From the NCBI GenBank assembly GCA_025937665.1, contig JAICQW010000140.1, positions 1 to 5,130 of the forward strand: 5,130 bases of DNA, in the 5' to 3' direction. This DNA comes from Nitrososphaeraceae archaeon. Its GTDB lineage: Archaea > Thermoproteota > Nitrososphaeria > Nitrososphaerales > Nitrososphaeraceae. The notes beneath the pieces were generated by a model. It saw only the letters and a program-made list of their open reading frames with translations. It did no database searches and had not been told where the DNA came from. Positions 4,907 to 5,130 of this stretch are shown piece after piece. The number at the start of each line of letters is the position of its first letter. The stretch's first letter is position 1. The position numbers and the translations under genes are program-made.

Positions 4907-5130
4907 CTACATGGTGAGCAGTTTATCTAGTTCTATAATTGTTCTTTCAAGGTTCTTCATTGTGACGGTTATTATTTTTTTACCCTCTTTCATTGTGGCG
5001 TTTCGGGGATCTCCCAATACGCCATTTTTTGTAATCTTAAATGATGCCGTATTACTGAGAAACGATGAATACGTAGAATGTAATATTTTCTTATTCAAAT
5101 ATCCGCTTTTAGCCTTCTGCATTTGAACCA
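4907..5130 (-). CDS. Creatininase-family protein, C-terminal part (runs off the window)
   Basis: The reading frame is open to the right edge of the window, so this is probably the 3' end of a longer gene rather than a 71-residue protein starting at the ATG at 5122. About 33 residues after that Met comes GVLGDPRNATMKEGKK, followed by an amphipathic helix (MKNLERTIIELDKLL) and the stop. This matches the ending of creatininase-family amidohydrolases as I know them (GVxGDPxxAT-EKG and a final helix). The metal ligands would lie upstream, outside the window. Archaeal members include ArfB, a formamide hydrolase in riboflavin/F420 synthesis, so that role is one candidate; the fragment cannot decide it. 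An A-tract at 4886-4890 (T5 in the transcript) may help end transcription. The alternative is a small unrelated protein. Confidence 0.65.
   Translation of the reverse strand, partial: VQMQKAKSGYLNKKILHSTYSSFLSNTASFKITKNGVLGDPRNATMKEGKKIITVTMKNLERTIIELDKLLTM

Noticed and set aside
4902..5126. Plus-strand hydrophobic frame at the right edge
   Set aside because: Opposite the creatininase-like frame, which has the better motif support; its hydrophobicity is a by-product of the reverse strand.

Overview
The window comes from an AT-rich archaeal chromosome, most likely an ammonia-oxidising archaeon (Nitrososphaeria/Thaumarchaeota; a Nitrososphaerales-like low-GC lineage is my inference). The evidence is archaeal-type uL18 and uS5, the archaea/eukaryote-specific eL37, an archaeal Sm-like protein next to eL37, TTTATAAA TATA boxes about 30 nt upstream of start codons (leaderless or very short leaders), and a DUF5679 zinc ribbon. 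No mobile element, CRISPR array, tRNA or rRNA was seen.

Layout from right to left along the minus strand: the C-terminal end of a creatininase-family protein (window edge to 4907); an Sm-like RNA-binding protein (4536-4766) with eL37 (4333-4503) 32 bp behind it; a membrane-anchored coiled-coil protein of unknown function with a TTG start (3516-4283). A small plus-strand gene follows, a 45-residue DUF5679 zinc ribbon (3313-3450). A 288-bp divergent intergenic region then carries several palindromes, one of which brackets a TATA box. Next, again on the minus strand, come malate dehydrogenase (2110-3024), LarB (1303-2079), and the ribosomal proteins uL18 (567-1214) and uS5 (49-570).

The genes form at least three transcription units. 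mdh and larB are probably co-transcribed from a TTTATAAA promoter at 3051-3058. uL18 and uS5 have their own TTTATAAA promoter at 1242-1249, and are coupled by an ATGA overlap with a Shine-Dalgarno site inside the uL18 tail. lsm and rpl37e form a third unit, with a Shine-Dalgarno site before eL37. First genes therefore look leaderless, while downstream uS5 and eL37 use ribosome binding sites.

The most unusual points are: uS5 ends about 35-40 residues early, within its conserved C-terminal domain, and no frame downstream restores the missing part; LarB is paired with a malate dehydrogenase with no other lar gene in the window; and a perfect 10-bp inverted repeat flanks a TATA box upstream of the zinc-ribbon gene. 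I see no clear new multi-gene system.
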